This document shows, piece after piece, positions 19,773 to 28,917 of a stretch of DNA of 41,977 nt. Every line of letters begins with the position of its first letter. Position 1 is the stretch's first letter. Below the pieces are notes generated by a model, which saw nothing but the letters and a program-made list of their open reading frames with translations, ran no database searches and had not been told where the DNA came from. The DNA comes from Candidatus Omnitrophota bacterium (GTDB taxonomy: Bacteria; Omnitrophota; Gorgyraeia; M55B152), in NCBI GenBank assembly GCA_018399975.1, contig JAGYNU010000003.1:1-41977 (forward strand), read 5' to 3'. A program made the translations under genes and the position numbers.

Positions 19773-19898
19773 TATTACAATTACAAATGCAAATGACGAA
19801 GTTAGATATTGAGAATCCTTAAATAAGGAAACAATATACTGATTTCTTTTAGATAATATTTTATCCGCCTTCGCAGAAAGCCATGGGTTTACCCGTGA

Positions 19899-20138
19899 AA
19901 GAAATTTTGGCATATTGATTATTTACTTTTATCAAAAGATGTCAAGGTAGAAGAAATTTGGTTTAGTAATAAAAGCGAATGTCAAACAGTAGAAAGTTTT
20001 AATAAAAAAGGATATAGTTCTATATATAAATTTGGGAGTTCTGACTGTAGTTGTGTCAGCCATTTGTTTTTTATCCCGTCAGAAAGTTATTTTTTGACAG
20101 AATTTGTTAAAAATATTGCCCAATCAAAGGTTTATTAA
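19899..20138 (+). pseudogene. 5'-truncated DUF123-family domain remnant
   Basis: Open frame KKFWHIDYLLLSKDVKVEEIWFSNKSECQTVESFNKKGYSSIYKFGSSDCSCVSHLFFIPSESYFLTEFVKNIAQSKVY*. The WHIDYLL, EC and FGSSDC.C.SHLF motifs fit DUF123; no start codon, preceded by an in-frame TGA. Confidence 0.65.
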
Positions 20139-20205
20139 ATTAAAATAATCCTTTTATTTAAAATTTTGTTATATATGTTATAAGTTAGGGAGAGGATAAA
20201 TAAAA

Positions 20206-20643
20206 ATGAAAAATACCAAATTTATTTTTCAAGCGAGTGTAAAGTGGACAGAAAATAAAAAAGGTAATGTAAGTAGTCTTAACAAGCCGGATATTGAAAT
20301 TTCTACTCCTCCACAGTTTGAAGGATATGAGGGTTATTGGTCTCCTGAGGAATTGTTTCTTTCTTCTATTAATTCTTGTATTATGACTACATTTTTTTAT
20401 TTTGCTGATAAATTTTCTTTAGAATTTGTTTCATATCATAGTGAAATTGAAGGCGAAGTCTGTTTAGATAAAGGAAGCTTTGTTTTTTCACTTATAACTG
20501 TTCGGCCAATAGTTACTGTTAAAAATATTTATAAAAAAGAAAAGGTTCTTAAGACAATAGAAAAGAGTCATAAATATTGTCTTGTTTCTGCTTCTGTAAA
20601 ATCTGAGATTAAAATTGAGCCTAAAGTTAATATAGTTAAATAA
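20206..20643 (+). CDS. OsmC family protein
   Basis: YWSPEELFLSSINSCIMTTFFYFADKFSLEFVSYHSEIEGEV. Confidence 0.8.
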   Translation: MKNTKFIFQASVKWTENKKGNVSSLNKPDIEISTPPQFEGYEGYWSPEELFLSSINSCIMTTFFYFADKFSLEFVSYHSEIEGEVCLDKGSFVFSLITVRPIVTVKNIYKKEKVLKTIEKSHKYCLVSASVKSEIKIEPKVNIVK

Positions 20644-20712
20644 AAGTTTAATAGTAGTAGAAAATTTTGATAACTATTGCATTAAAAATAGCTTGTTAGT
20701 TTAATAATTTAT

Positions 20713-20765
20713 TTGACATATTCAAGAAAAAGTGGTAACTTAAATGGCAATGAAAATCATTTCCA
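20713..20765 (+). promoter_or_regulatory. Promoter-like TTGACA followed by Fur-box-like palindrome
   Basis: TTGACA 20713-20718; TGGCAATGAAAATCATTTCCA at 20745-20765, near-perfect palindrome with core AATGA-aaa-TCATT. Confidence 0.4.
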
Positions 20766-20911
20766 ATAAAGAATAGTAAAATATTTTTTGTAGTTTTCAT
20801 TTCCCCCAAAATAGTTTTTTATATTACAGTTCAAGGATTAATGTATTTAAATTAATTAAAGTTACTATTTAATTATTTTAATATTTTTAAACAAAAGAGT
20901 TAGGTGAAAAA

Positions 20912-21733
20912 ATGAATGAACAAGAAAGAAAAGAACAGGATAAACGGTTAAAAGAGCGTATATCTCGCATAAAATATAAGGTTATTGTCATAAGTGGAAA
21001 AGGTGGCGTTGGAAAGACTACGGTGGCAGTTAATTTAGCTTGTGGTTTAGCTAAAAAAAATAAACGGGTAGGTATCTTGGATGTCGATATTCATGGACCT
21101 AATATAGCTAAGATGTTGGGGATTGAAGATAAAAAACTTACAGGTGGTGAATTAGGTATTGAACCTATAAAAGTTTCGACTGGTTTAAAAGCTGTAAGCC
21201 TATCCTTTCTCTTAGAAAATAAGGACCGGCCTGTAATATGGAGAGGGCCTCTTAAAATGATTACTATAAAACAGTTTTTATCAGATGTTAATTGGGGCGA
21301 TCTCGATTATTTAATTATTGACTCTCCTCCTGGAACAGGTGATGAACCATTAAGCGTATGTCAGCTTATTCCGGATCTAAATGCAGCTATAGTAGTTACT
21401 ACTCCTCAAGATGTTGCTATTTTAGATTCAAGGAAAAGTATTTTATTTGCAAAAGAACTTAAAGTTCCTTTTATAGGTGTTATTGAAAATATGAGTGGAT
21501 TTATATGTCCGTATTGTAAGAAGGAAATAAATTTGTTTGGAATTGGCGGTGGGGAAAAATCAGCTAAAGATTTTAATGTGCCATTTTTAGGGAGAATCCC
21601 TATTGAAACCGAAATGGTAAAGCTTGGAGATATGGGACAGCCTTTTGTTAATTTTAGAGATAAAACACAAACAGCTAAAATTATAGATGATATATCAAAT
21701 AAAATTACAAATTTTGTAGAAAACAATGGATGA
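20912..21733 (+). CDS. apbC: Mrp/ApbC (NBP35-like) Fe-S carrier ATPase
   Basis: [55 protein letters not shown]. Confidence 0.92.
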   Translation: MNEQERKEQDKRLKERISRIKYKVIVISGKGGVGKTTVAVNLACGLAKKNKRVGILDVDIHGPNIAKMLGIEDKKLTGGELGIEPIKVSTGLKAVSLSFLLENKDRPVIWRGPLKMITIKQFLSDVNWGDLDYLIIDSPPGTGDEPLSVCQLIPDLNAAIVVTTPQDVAILDSRKSILFAKELKVPFIGVIENMSGFICPYCKKEINLFGIGGGEKSAKDFNVPFLGRIPIETEMVKLGDMGQPFVNFRDKTQTAKIIDDISNKITNFVENNG

Positions 21734-21929
21734 TAAAAAAATTTGCAAGTGGTATGATGTTTGTCCGATTAAAAGATTTTATGAATATGGTAAATTAGAT
21801 AAAAAGTGGGTTGAAGATTATTGTTGGAACAACTATCTTAAATGTGTGAGATATAAAATGGAAGAGAAGAATTTATATCATCCTGATAATATGTTGCCAG
21901 ATGGAACAATCGATGAAAATTTAAAATAA
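21726..21929 (+). CDS. Small cysteine-containing protein, 67 aa
   Basis: [45 protein letters not shown]; start overlaps the end of apbC. Confidence 0.7.
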   Translation: MDDKKICKWYDVCPIKRFYEYGKLDKKWVEDYCWNNYLKCVRYKMEEKNLYHPDNMLPDGTIDENLK

Positions 21930-21951
21930 GGAAAGTTTTTGAATTTTAACA

Positions 21952-22536
21952 ATGATTAAGTGGATTGAAGATTTTGTTCATTTTGGAAAAGTAAAAGAAG
22001 AACATAAAGATTTTTTAGTTTTAATGTTCTATGCAAATTTTTCGCATGGTGCAAAACGTGCTTTAAGTGAGATTGAAAGATTTAGCAAGGAAAACAAAGA
22101 AGTGCCTATTTATATTGTAGACGTTGAAAAAATTAAAGGCATACATAAACAGTTTGAAGTTGAGAATGTTCCTATAGTGTTATTACTTCGTGAGTCAAAA
22201 GTAATAAGACGTATAAAGGGTGTTGAAAGTGCGCAGTTCTATGCACGTGTCATTCTTGGAATACATCCATCTAAATATAAAAAAGAAGGACAAAAGGTTT
22301 TTCATAGAGTAGTTGTATATAGCGGCCCAGGGTGTCCTGCTTGTGGAGCTGCTAAAGCATATTTACGGAAACGAGGAATTAATTTTAGAACAGTGGATAT
22401 ATCTCGTGACCAAAGAGCAGCTGAAAGATTAGTTAAACGTAGTGGACAAATGGCAGTGCCACAAATTGATATAGATGGTCATCTAATAGTAGGATTTGAT
22501 AAGGTAAAAATCGATAGGTTTTTATCAATTAAATAA
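21952..22536 (+). CDS. Thioredoxin-like/glutaredoxin fusion protein
   Basis: N-terminal Trx-like fold without CxxC (VLMFYANFSHGAKRAL); C-terminal Grx domain VVYSGPGCPACGAAKAYLRKRGINFRTVDIS...QMAVPQIDIDGHLIVGFD. Confidence 0.82.
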   Translation: MIKWIEDFVHFGKVKEEHKDFLVLMFYANFSHGAKRALSEIERFSKENKEVPIYIVDVEKIKGIHKQFEVENVPIVLLLRESKVIRRIKGVESAQFYARVILGIHPSKYKKEGQKVFHRVVVYSGPGCPACGAAKAYLRKRGINFRTVDISRDQRAAERLVKRSGQMAVPQIDIDGHLIVGFDKVKIDRFLSIK

Positions 22537-22561
22537 AAGATGTTAAACAATTATTTTTTAT

Positions 22562-22584
22562 TTTGATAAAAAGTAATTATCAAA
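22562..22584 (+). promoter_or_regulatory. Inverted repeat adjacent to the groES ribosome binding site
   Basis: TTTGATAA-aaagtaa-TTATCAAA directly followed by GGAGG; not a CIRCE sequence. Confidence 0.5.
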
Positions 22585-22596
22585 GGAGGTAGTAAA

Positions 22597-22881
22597 ATGG
22601 AATTAAAACCAGTAAACGGTCGTATATTAGTAAAACCTTTAGAGGCAAAAGAAAGAACTTCGGGAGGTATATATCTTCCGGATACCGCTAAAGAAAAGCT
22701 TCAAGAAGGTATAGTTAAAGCAGTAGCAGAAGATGCAACTGACGAAGTTGCAGTTGAAGACCATGTGATCTATAAAGAATTTGTAGGAACAGAAGTCAAA
22801 ATAGAAGGTGAAAATTATATTTTGCTTACCGAAGATGATTTGCTGGCAAAACATGAAGAAGTGAATAAGATTCCAGAATAG
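22597..22881 (+). CDS. groES: Co-chaperonin GroES
   Basis: ELKPVNGRILVKPLEAKERTSGGIYLPDTAKEKLQEGIVKAV...VIYKEFVGTEVKIEGENYILLTEDDLLA. Confidence 0.92.
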   Translation: MELKPVNGRILVKPLEAKERTSGGIYLPDTAKEKLQEGIVKAVAEDATDEVAVEDHVIYKEFVGTEVKIEGENYILLTEDDLLAKHEEVNKIPE

Positions 22882-22954
22882 AAATTCAGGGAAGATTTGT
22901 CTATATAGGTAAGAAAGATTATTATCGTTTAAGATAAAAAAAGAGGGTTTTAGA

Positions 22955-23212
22955 ATGATTAAAGTTAAAGAAGAAAATGAAGGTAAGTTTTTAGTCATAA
23001 TAGGGGAAAAAAATACTGAAACAGAATATAATGTAGAAGTAGATGATGAATACTATCAAAAATTGACTGAAGGTAGAATAACTAAACAAGAATTAATAAA
23101 AAAGTCTTTCCAGTTTCTACTGGAGAGGGAATCTAAAGAATCAATTTTTTCAAGTTTTAATTTAAGAATTATTAAAAGTTATTTTCCTGAATACGAACAA
23201 GTGATAAAATGA
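22955..23212 (+). CDS. Small conserved-looking hypothetical protein (85 aa)
   Basis: MIKVKEENEGKFLVIIGEKN...QELIKKSFQFLLERESKESIFSSFNLRIIKSYFPEYEQVIK. Confidence 0.65.
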   Translation: MIKVKEENEGKFLVIIGEKNTETEYNVEVDDEYYQKLTEGRITKQELIKKSFQFLLERESKESIFSSFNLRIIKSYFPEYEQVIK

Positions 23213-23231
23213 ATCTTTATAGATATAAAAT

Positions 23232-23555
23232 ATGTTGAGTGTAGATAAAGAAAAGTGTATAGGATGCAAGATTTGCCTTAATGTTTGTCCTGTAAAAGCA
23301 GTTTCGATGAATAAAGATAAAGCTGAAATTGATAACGATAAATGTATAGATTGTAGTAAATGTATACAGTTTTGTCCTAAAGATGCCATTTATTCTACGA
23401 CGGAGTCATTTTCTTTTAATTCTAATCAAATGTTTCCTGCTTACGGATTTGGTATGAGAAGAAAACAAGGTAGAGGTTTAGGCCGAGGTATGGGCAGGGG
23501 GTTAGGTAGAGGTTCTCAAGATGGGAGAGGGCGAGGCCGTGGTAGAGGTATATAA
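23232..23555 (+). CDS. 2[4Fe-4S] ferredoxin with Arg/Gly-rich C-terminal tail
   Basis: CIGCKICLNVCPVKAV...CIDCSKCIQFCPKDAI, then RRKQGRGLGRGMGRGLGRGSQDGRGRGRGRGI. Confidence 0.88.
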   Translation: MLSVDKEKCIGCKICLNVCPVKAVSMNKDKAEIDNDKCIDCSKCIQFCPKDAIYSTTESFSFNSNQMFPAYGFGMRRKQGRGLGRGMGRGLGRGSQDGRGRGRGRGI

Positions 23556-23573
23556 AGATAGAAAGATAAAATA

Positions 23574-25433
23574 ATGATTAAAGAGTCAAAGCAAATAAAG
23601 ATTGCAGTTTCCAGTGGAAAAGGAGGAACGGGGAAAACTTTTGTAGCTACTAATTTGGCAAAGGTATTATCTAAAAAATACAGGCAGGTTTGTTACTTAG
23701 ATTGTGACGTAGAAGAACCTAATGGACATTTATTTCTTAATCCTGTTATAAAAAACCAAGAAGAAGTTACTTTAATTGCTCCTATGGGAATAGATGAAGA
23801 AAAGTGTACTTTATGTGGTGAATGTGCAGAGGTTTGTAAGTATAATGCTATAGCAATAGTTAATAAAAAAGTGTTGATATTTAAAGAGTTATGCCATGTA
23901 TGTGGAGCATGTGAAATTGTGTGTCCGGTTAATGCTATTGTTGAAAAAAAAAGGAAAATTGGTATTATAAAAGAAGGAATAAATGAAGGGATAAAGATAT
24001 ATTATGCTCTTTTAGAAACGGCCGAAGGGGGAATGTCTCCCAGGTTAGTAGCAAAAGTAAAAGAATATTTAGGGGAAGGGATTAATATTTTAGATTCTCC
24101 TCCAGGAACAAGTTGCCCAGTGGTAGAAACAGTTAGAGATATGGATTTATGTATTTTAGTTACCGATCCTACTCCTTTTGGGGTAAATGACTTAAAACTC
24201 TCTGTTGATATGGTTAGGGATACAGGTCAAGAACCAGTGATTTTAGTAAATAGAGCAGAATATAAGAATAATGATTTAAAAGATTATTGCTTAAAAGAAC
24301 AACTGGATATTATTGGAGAAATACCAGACGAGCGAAAGATAGCTGAAAGTTATTCACAGGGACAGTTGGCGGTAGAACAGTTTCCTGAAATAAAGAAAAT
24401 ATTTGATAAATTAGCTGATAGAATATTAGTTTTAGCTAAACAGCAGAGAAGAATACCAGAGTTAGTAAAAAGAAAAAACTATTTGTCTGACAAGAAGATT
24501 CCTGAAGAAACAAAAAAATATGATAATTTAGATATTACGAAACCTAAAGAATTAGTGGTTATTAGTGGCAAAGGAGGAACTGGGAAAACTTCTTTAACTG
24601 CATGTTTTACTGCTTTAGCAAAACCGACTGTAATTTCGGATTGTGATGTTGATGCAGCAGATTTATATTTGGTTTTATCTCCGCAAGTAAAAGAAAAAGG
24701 GTTTTTTAGTGGAGGAGTTGAAGTTGATATAAAGCAAGATTTATGTGTCCAATGTGGAGATTGTGAACAAGCTTGTAGGTTTTCGGCTATTAAGGAATAT
24801 GAAGGAGGTGGGAAAAAGCAATATGTAATTGATAAATTAGCTTGCGAAGGATGTGGCACATGCGAATTGGTGTGTGAATATGATGCTATTGAATCTAAAC
24901 CTTCTATAAATGGTGAATGGTTTATATCTGAAACTCGGAATGGGCCAATGAGTCATGCAAAGTTAGGGATAGCAGAAGAAAATTCTGGTAAGTTGGTTAC
25001 TCTAGTTCGTGAAAAAGCAGCTTTGCTTTCAAAACAAAATAAAATAAGTGAAGTTATTATAGATGGAGCTCCGGGGACAGGATGCCCGGTGATATCTTCT
25101 ATTACAGGAGCTGATTATGCTTTAGCAGTTACTGAGCCTACTGTATCGGGTGTGCATGATTTAGAAAGAGTTTTGCAAGTTATTGACCATTTTAAAATTA
25201 AATCTGGTATTGTGGTGAACAAATATGATTTAAATAAAGGATTAACACAAAAAATAAAAGAATTAGCAAAACAATATAATTCAGAATTTATAGGAGTAAT
25301 ACCTTATGGAAAGGAGGTTACAGAAGCACAGATGCAGAAATTATCAGTTGTGGAGTATACAGATACTCCTTTAACAAAAAGCATAAAGGATATTTGGGAA
25401 AAGATAAGTGTACACTGGAAACAAAAAGTTTAA
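23574..25433 (+). CDS. Tandem-fused MinD/Mrp-type ATPase with inserted ferredoxin domains (two complete copies)
   Basis: Copy 1 SSGKGGTGKTFVATNL + CTLCGECAEVC/CHVCGACEIVCP; copy 2 ISGKGGTGKTSLTACF + CVQCGDCEQAC/CEGCGTCELVC, in one 619 aa ORF. Confidence 0.93.
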   Translation: MIKESKQIKIAVSSGKGGTGKTFVATNLAKVLSKKYRQVCYLDCDVEEPNGHLFLNPVIKNQEEVTLIAPMGIDEEKCTLCGECAEVCKYNAIAIVNKKVLIFKELCHVCGACEIVCPVNAIVEKKRKIGIIKEGINEGIKIYYALLETAEGGMSPRLVAKVKEYLGEGINILDSPPGTSCPVVETVRDMDLCILVTDPTPFGVNDLKLSVDMVRDTGQEPVILVNRAEYKNNDLKDYCLKEQLDIIGEIPDERKIAESYSQGQLAVEQFPEIKKIFDKLADRILVLAKQQRRIPELVKRKNYLSDKKIPEETKKYDNLDITKPKELVVISGKGGTGKTSLTACFTALAKPTVISDCDVDAADLYLVLSPQVKEKGFFSGGVEVDIKQDLCVQCGDCEQACRFSAIKEYEGGGKKQYVIDKLACEGCGTCELVCEYDAIESKPSINGEWFISETRNGPMSHAKLGIAEENSGKLVTLVREKAALLSKQNKISEVIIDGAPGTGCPVISSITGADYALAVTEPTVSGVHDLERVLQVIDHFKIKSGIVVNKYDLNKGLTQKIKELAKQYNSEFIGVIPYGKEVTEAQMQKLSVVEYTDTPLTKSIKDIWEKISVHWKQKV

Positions 25434-25489
25434 TAATAATGTTTTTAAATTTGTATATTTTAAATTATAATTAAATAAGGGGTGATGTC

Positions 25490-26542
25490 ATGATAAACAA
25501 AATAACCGATATTTTGGGAAAAGATGCTCAAGATTTATTGAACCACAAATGTAATACAATTTCAAAGGATAGTCTTAATCTTCCCGGGCCTGATTTAATT
25601 GATAGAATATTTAGTATTACGGATAGGCCCAATAGTGTGCTTAAGAATTTACAAGGTGTTTTAAATCATGGTAGATTAAAAAACACTGGGTATCTTTCAA
25701 TTTTGCCAGTTGACCAGGGAATTGAACATTCAGCAGGAGCTTCTTTTGCTCCGAATCCTATTTATTTTGATCCTGAGAATATAGTGAAACTTGCTGTTGA
25801 AGGAGGATGTAATGCTGTTACTTCTACATTAGGAGTATTAGGAGCAGTTTCTCGAAAATATGCCCACAAGATACCTTTTATTGTAAAAATTAATCATAAT
25901 GAGCTTTTAACCTATCCCAATTCTTATGACCAGAGGCTTTTTGCTTCTGTAAAGCAGGCTTTTGATATGGGAGCAGCAGGAGTTGGTGCGACTATTTATT
26001 TTGGTTCACAAGAGTCTCGTAGACAGATAGAGGAAATATCGCAGGTTTTTAAACAAGCCCATGAACTTGGGATGTTTACTGTGTTATGGTGCTATTTAAG
26101 AAATAAAAATTTCAAGAAAGATAATGTCGATTACCATACTTCAGCTGATTTAACTGGTCAAGCTAATCATTTAGGAGCTACGATTGAAGCTGATCTTATA
26201 AAGCAGAAACAACCAACGAATAATGGAGGATATACTGCTTTACAATTTGGCAAAACTGATCCTATTGTATATGAAAAATTGACTTCTGATCATCCAATAG
26301 ACTTAACAAGATATCAAGTGGCTAACTGTTATATGGGTAGAATTGGATTAATTAATTCAGGAGGAGCTTCCGGAGAAAATGATTTACAGCAAGCAGTTAA
26401 AACAGCCGTAATAAATAAAAGAGCAGGTGGAATGGGAATTATATCTGGAAGAAAAACTTTTCAAAAACCTTTAGAAGAAGGTGTTAAAATCTTCAATGCT
26501 ATTCAGGATGTATATCTTACTAAAGAAATAACTATAGCATGA
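25490..26542 (+). CDS. fbaB: Class I fructose-bisphosphate aldolase (FbaB/DhnA type)
   Basis: [90 protein letters not shown]. Confidence 0.9.
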   Translation: MINKITDILGKDAQDLLNHKCNTISKDSLNLPGPDLIDRIFSITDRPNSVLKNLQGVLNHGRLKNTGYLSILPVDQGIEHSAGASFAPNPIYFDPENIVKLAVEGGCNAVTSTLGVLGAVSRKYAHKIPFIVKINHNELLTYPNSYDQRLFASVKQAFDMGAAGVGATIYFGSQESRRQIEEISQVFKQAHELGMFTVLWCYLRNKNFKKDNVDYHTSADLTGQANHLGATIEADLIKQKQPTNNGGYTALQFGKTDPIVYEKLTSDHPIDLTRYQVANCYMGRIGLINSGGASGENDLQQAVKTAVINKRAGGMGIISGRKTFQKPLEEGVKIFNAIQDVYLTKEITIA

Positions 26543-26594
26543 TATTATTTTTATTGGATATACAAAATGTATTTAATTAAACATTTATTTTTTT

Positions 26595-27119
26595 ATGTCT
26601 ATTAAAAGAAAAAGTATTGTTACTAAAATTGGAGATAATGGCTATACTTACCCATATTCCGGAGATAAATTAAGTAAAAGTGATTTAAAGCTTGAGGTAG
26701 TGGGTACTATGGATGAGCTTGTTTCTTTTTTGGGAATGGCTAAAAGTTTGATTAAAAATAAAAAGGATAAAAATTTAGTAGAAAAAATTCAGAAAAATTT
26801 ATTTGTTTTAGGAAGTCAAATTTCTGGATTAAATTCTAAAAAGTTAAAAAAAAGAATAACTTCTAAGCATATAGCATATTTAGAGCATGAAATTGAGAAA
26901 TTAGAGGAAAAATTTAGTTTTAAGGATTTCATATTGCCCGGAGATAATTTAGTTTCTTCGACACTACATGTTACTCGTGCTATTATTAGGCGTTTAGAGC
27001 GTAGAACAGTGGCATTTAAAAATAAAACTAAATTTAAAAATAAAAATATTCTTATTTATTTGAATAGACTATCAGATTTATTATTTTTATTAGCTTATAA
27101 ATATAGTCTCAAGGATTAA
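26595..27119 (+). CDS. pduO: Cob(I)alamin adenosyltransferase, PduO type
   Basis: IVTKIGDNGYTYPYSGDKLSKSDLKLEVVGTMDELVSFLGMAKS; TRAIIRRLERRTV; YLNRLSDLLFLLA. Confidence 0.87.
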   Translation: MSIKRKSIVTKIGDNGYTYPYSGDKLSKSDLKLEVVGTMDELVSFLGMAKSLIKNKKDKNLVEKIQKNLFVLGSQISGLNSKKLKKRITSKHIAYLEHEIEKLEEKFSFKDFILPGDNLVSSTLHVTRAIIRRLERRTVAFKNKTKFKNKNILIYLNRLSDLLFLLAYKYSLKD

Positions 27120-27147
27120 AGATTAAATTTTAGGAGGGATTATTAAG

Positions 27148-28890
27148 ATGAAAGAAAGGAAAGTAAATGAGGGTATTGTGAATGTAAGGAAAAAGGGGAG
27201 TAACGTTTTTAGAGAAGGCCCACATATGTTGCCTGGAGTTTCTTTAATGCTTGCTGAGGGAGTTTTAAAATCAATTAAGGATTTAAAAAAGCCTTTTGTA
27301 ACTATAGTGAATTCGTATACCAATCAAATTCCTGGGCATGCCCACCTTGATCAATTAGGTGCTGTTTTAAAAAAAGAATTGGAAAAACAAGGTGTAAATG
27401 TGTGGTATGCTAATATTGGAGGCGCTGTCGGTGATGGTATTGCTATGGGGCATTTTGGAATGAAATATTCTTTACCATCAAGGGAACTTATTACTGACCA
27501 GATTGAAACTATTGTTGGGGCACATCCCACTGATGCTTGGATTGGATTAGGCAATTGCGATAAAATTGTTCCTGCGATGTATAACGCTATGGTAAGAATA
27601 AATATTCCTTCGATGTATGTAAGTGGAGGGCCTATGCTTAGTGGTTTAGACAACACGGATTTGATTTCTGTATTTGAAGCTGTAGGTAAATATAGTGTTG
27701 GTAAAATGAGCGAGAAAGATTTAAAAAAGTTAACTGAGATTGCTTGTCCTGGATATGGAAGTTGTGCAGGCATGTTTACGGCAAATTCTATGAATTGTTT
27801 AGGGGAAGTATTGGGTTTTGCCTTGCCTGGAAATGGAACAATACCAGCTACGCTTAGATTAAAAGGTAAGAAAAGACAATTTCAGTTAAATCCAAAAAGG
27901 ATAAATCTTATTAAAAAAGCAGCTAAGAAAATAGTTTTTCTTATGAAAAATAAGATAAGGCCATTGGATATTTTAAGCAAAGAATCTATTGATAATGCAT
28001 TTATTTTAGATATGGCTATGGGAGGGTCGACTAATACGGTTTTGCATTTATTAGCTTTAGCTCATGAGGCGGGTATTGGATATGACCTTAGTTATCTTAA
28101 TAAATTAGCTTCTACTACTGCAAATGTAGTAAAAATTTCTCCATCACGGCCAGAGATTCATGTTGAGGATGTTAACAGAGTAGGTGGGGTAGGAGCAATT
28201 TTGCGTTCTGTTTATGATGGTAAAAAATCTAAATTGAAACTTAAAGCTAAAACTATATATGGGACATTGGGTGATTATGTATTAAAGTCGCCTAAACCTG
28301 ATGGAGAAGTTATCCGTTCAGTGAAAAATGCTTTTTCTCCTGAAGGAGGATTGGCTGTCCTTTTTGGAAATATTGCTGTAAGTGGTTCAGTATTAAAGAC
28401 AAGTGGAGTAGATAAAGATATGTTTAAGTTTAAAGGCAAAGCTTTAGTTTATAATTCTCAAGAAGAAGCTTTAAATGCTATTTTGAAAAATAAGGTTAAA
28501 GATGGGGATGTAGTTGTAATTAAATATGAAGGGCCTAAAGGCGGGCCTGGTATGCAGGAGATGCTTTCTCCAACTGCTGCAATAAAAGGTGCAAATATAA
28601 GAGCAGCTTTAATCACAGACGGTAGATTTTCAGGTGGGACCAGAGGACTTTGTATAGGCCATGTATCTCCTGAAGCAGCAAGCGGTGGTGAAATTGGTTT
28701 AATTAAAAATAAAGACTTAATTGAGATAGATGTTGATAAAAAAGAAATAAATCTTAAAATTTCAAAGAAAGAGTTAAAAAATAGAAAAAAAGAGCAGGTT
28801 ATTTTTAAATCAAAAGTAACCGGAGGTTGGTTGGCAAGATATTCGGATTTTGTAGAAAGTGCTGATAAAGGAGCGATTTTATCACGCTAA
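27148..28890 (+). CDS. ilvD: Dihydroxy-acid dehydratase
   Basis: GNCDKIVPAMYNAMVRINIPSMYVSGGPM; CPGYGSCAGMFTANSMNCLGE; GGSTNTVLHLLAL; DGRFSGGTRGLCIGHVSPEA. Confidence 0.95.
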   Translation: MKERKVNEGIVNVRKKGSNVFREGPHMLPGVSLMLAEGVLKSIKDLKKPFVTIVNSYTNQIPGHAHLDQLGAVLKKELEKQGVNVWYANIGGAVGDGIAMGHFGMKYSLPSRELITDQIETIVGAHPTDAWIGLGNCDKIVPAMYNAMVRINIPSMYVSGGPMLSGLDNTDLISVFEAVGKYSVGKMSEKDLKKLTEIACPGYGSCAGMFTANSMNCLGEVLGFALPGNGTIPATLRLKGKKRQFQLNPKRINLIKKAAKKIVFLMKNKIRPLDILSKESIDNAFILDMAMGGSTNTVLHLLALAHEAGIGYDLSYLNKLASTTANVVKISPSRPEIHVEDVNRVGGVGAILRSVYDGKKSKLKLKAKTIYGTLGDYVLKSPKPDGEVIRSVKNAFSPEGGLAVLFGNIAVSGSVLKTSGVDKDMFKFKGKALVYNSQEEALNAILKNKVKDGDVVVIKYEGPKGGPGMQEMLSPTAAIKGANIRAALITDGRFSGGTRGLCIGHVSPEAASGGEIGLIKNKDLIEIDVDKKEINLKISKKELKNRKKEQVIFKSKVTGGWLARYSDFVESADKGAILSR

Positions 28891-28917
28891 ATCTAAAAGT
28901 TAGTTGAGGTGATAAAT

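Noticed and set aside
19601-19822. 73-aa + strand ORF
   Set aside because: Overlaps the 3' end of the CoADR-like gene in another frame, with no recognisable motifs.
22562-22584. CIRCE/HrcA operator upstream of groES
   Set aside because: Sequence TTTGATAA-N7-TTATCAAA does not match TTAGCACTC-N9-GAGTGCTAA.
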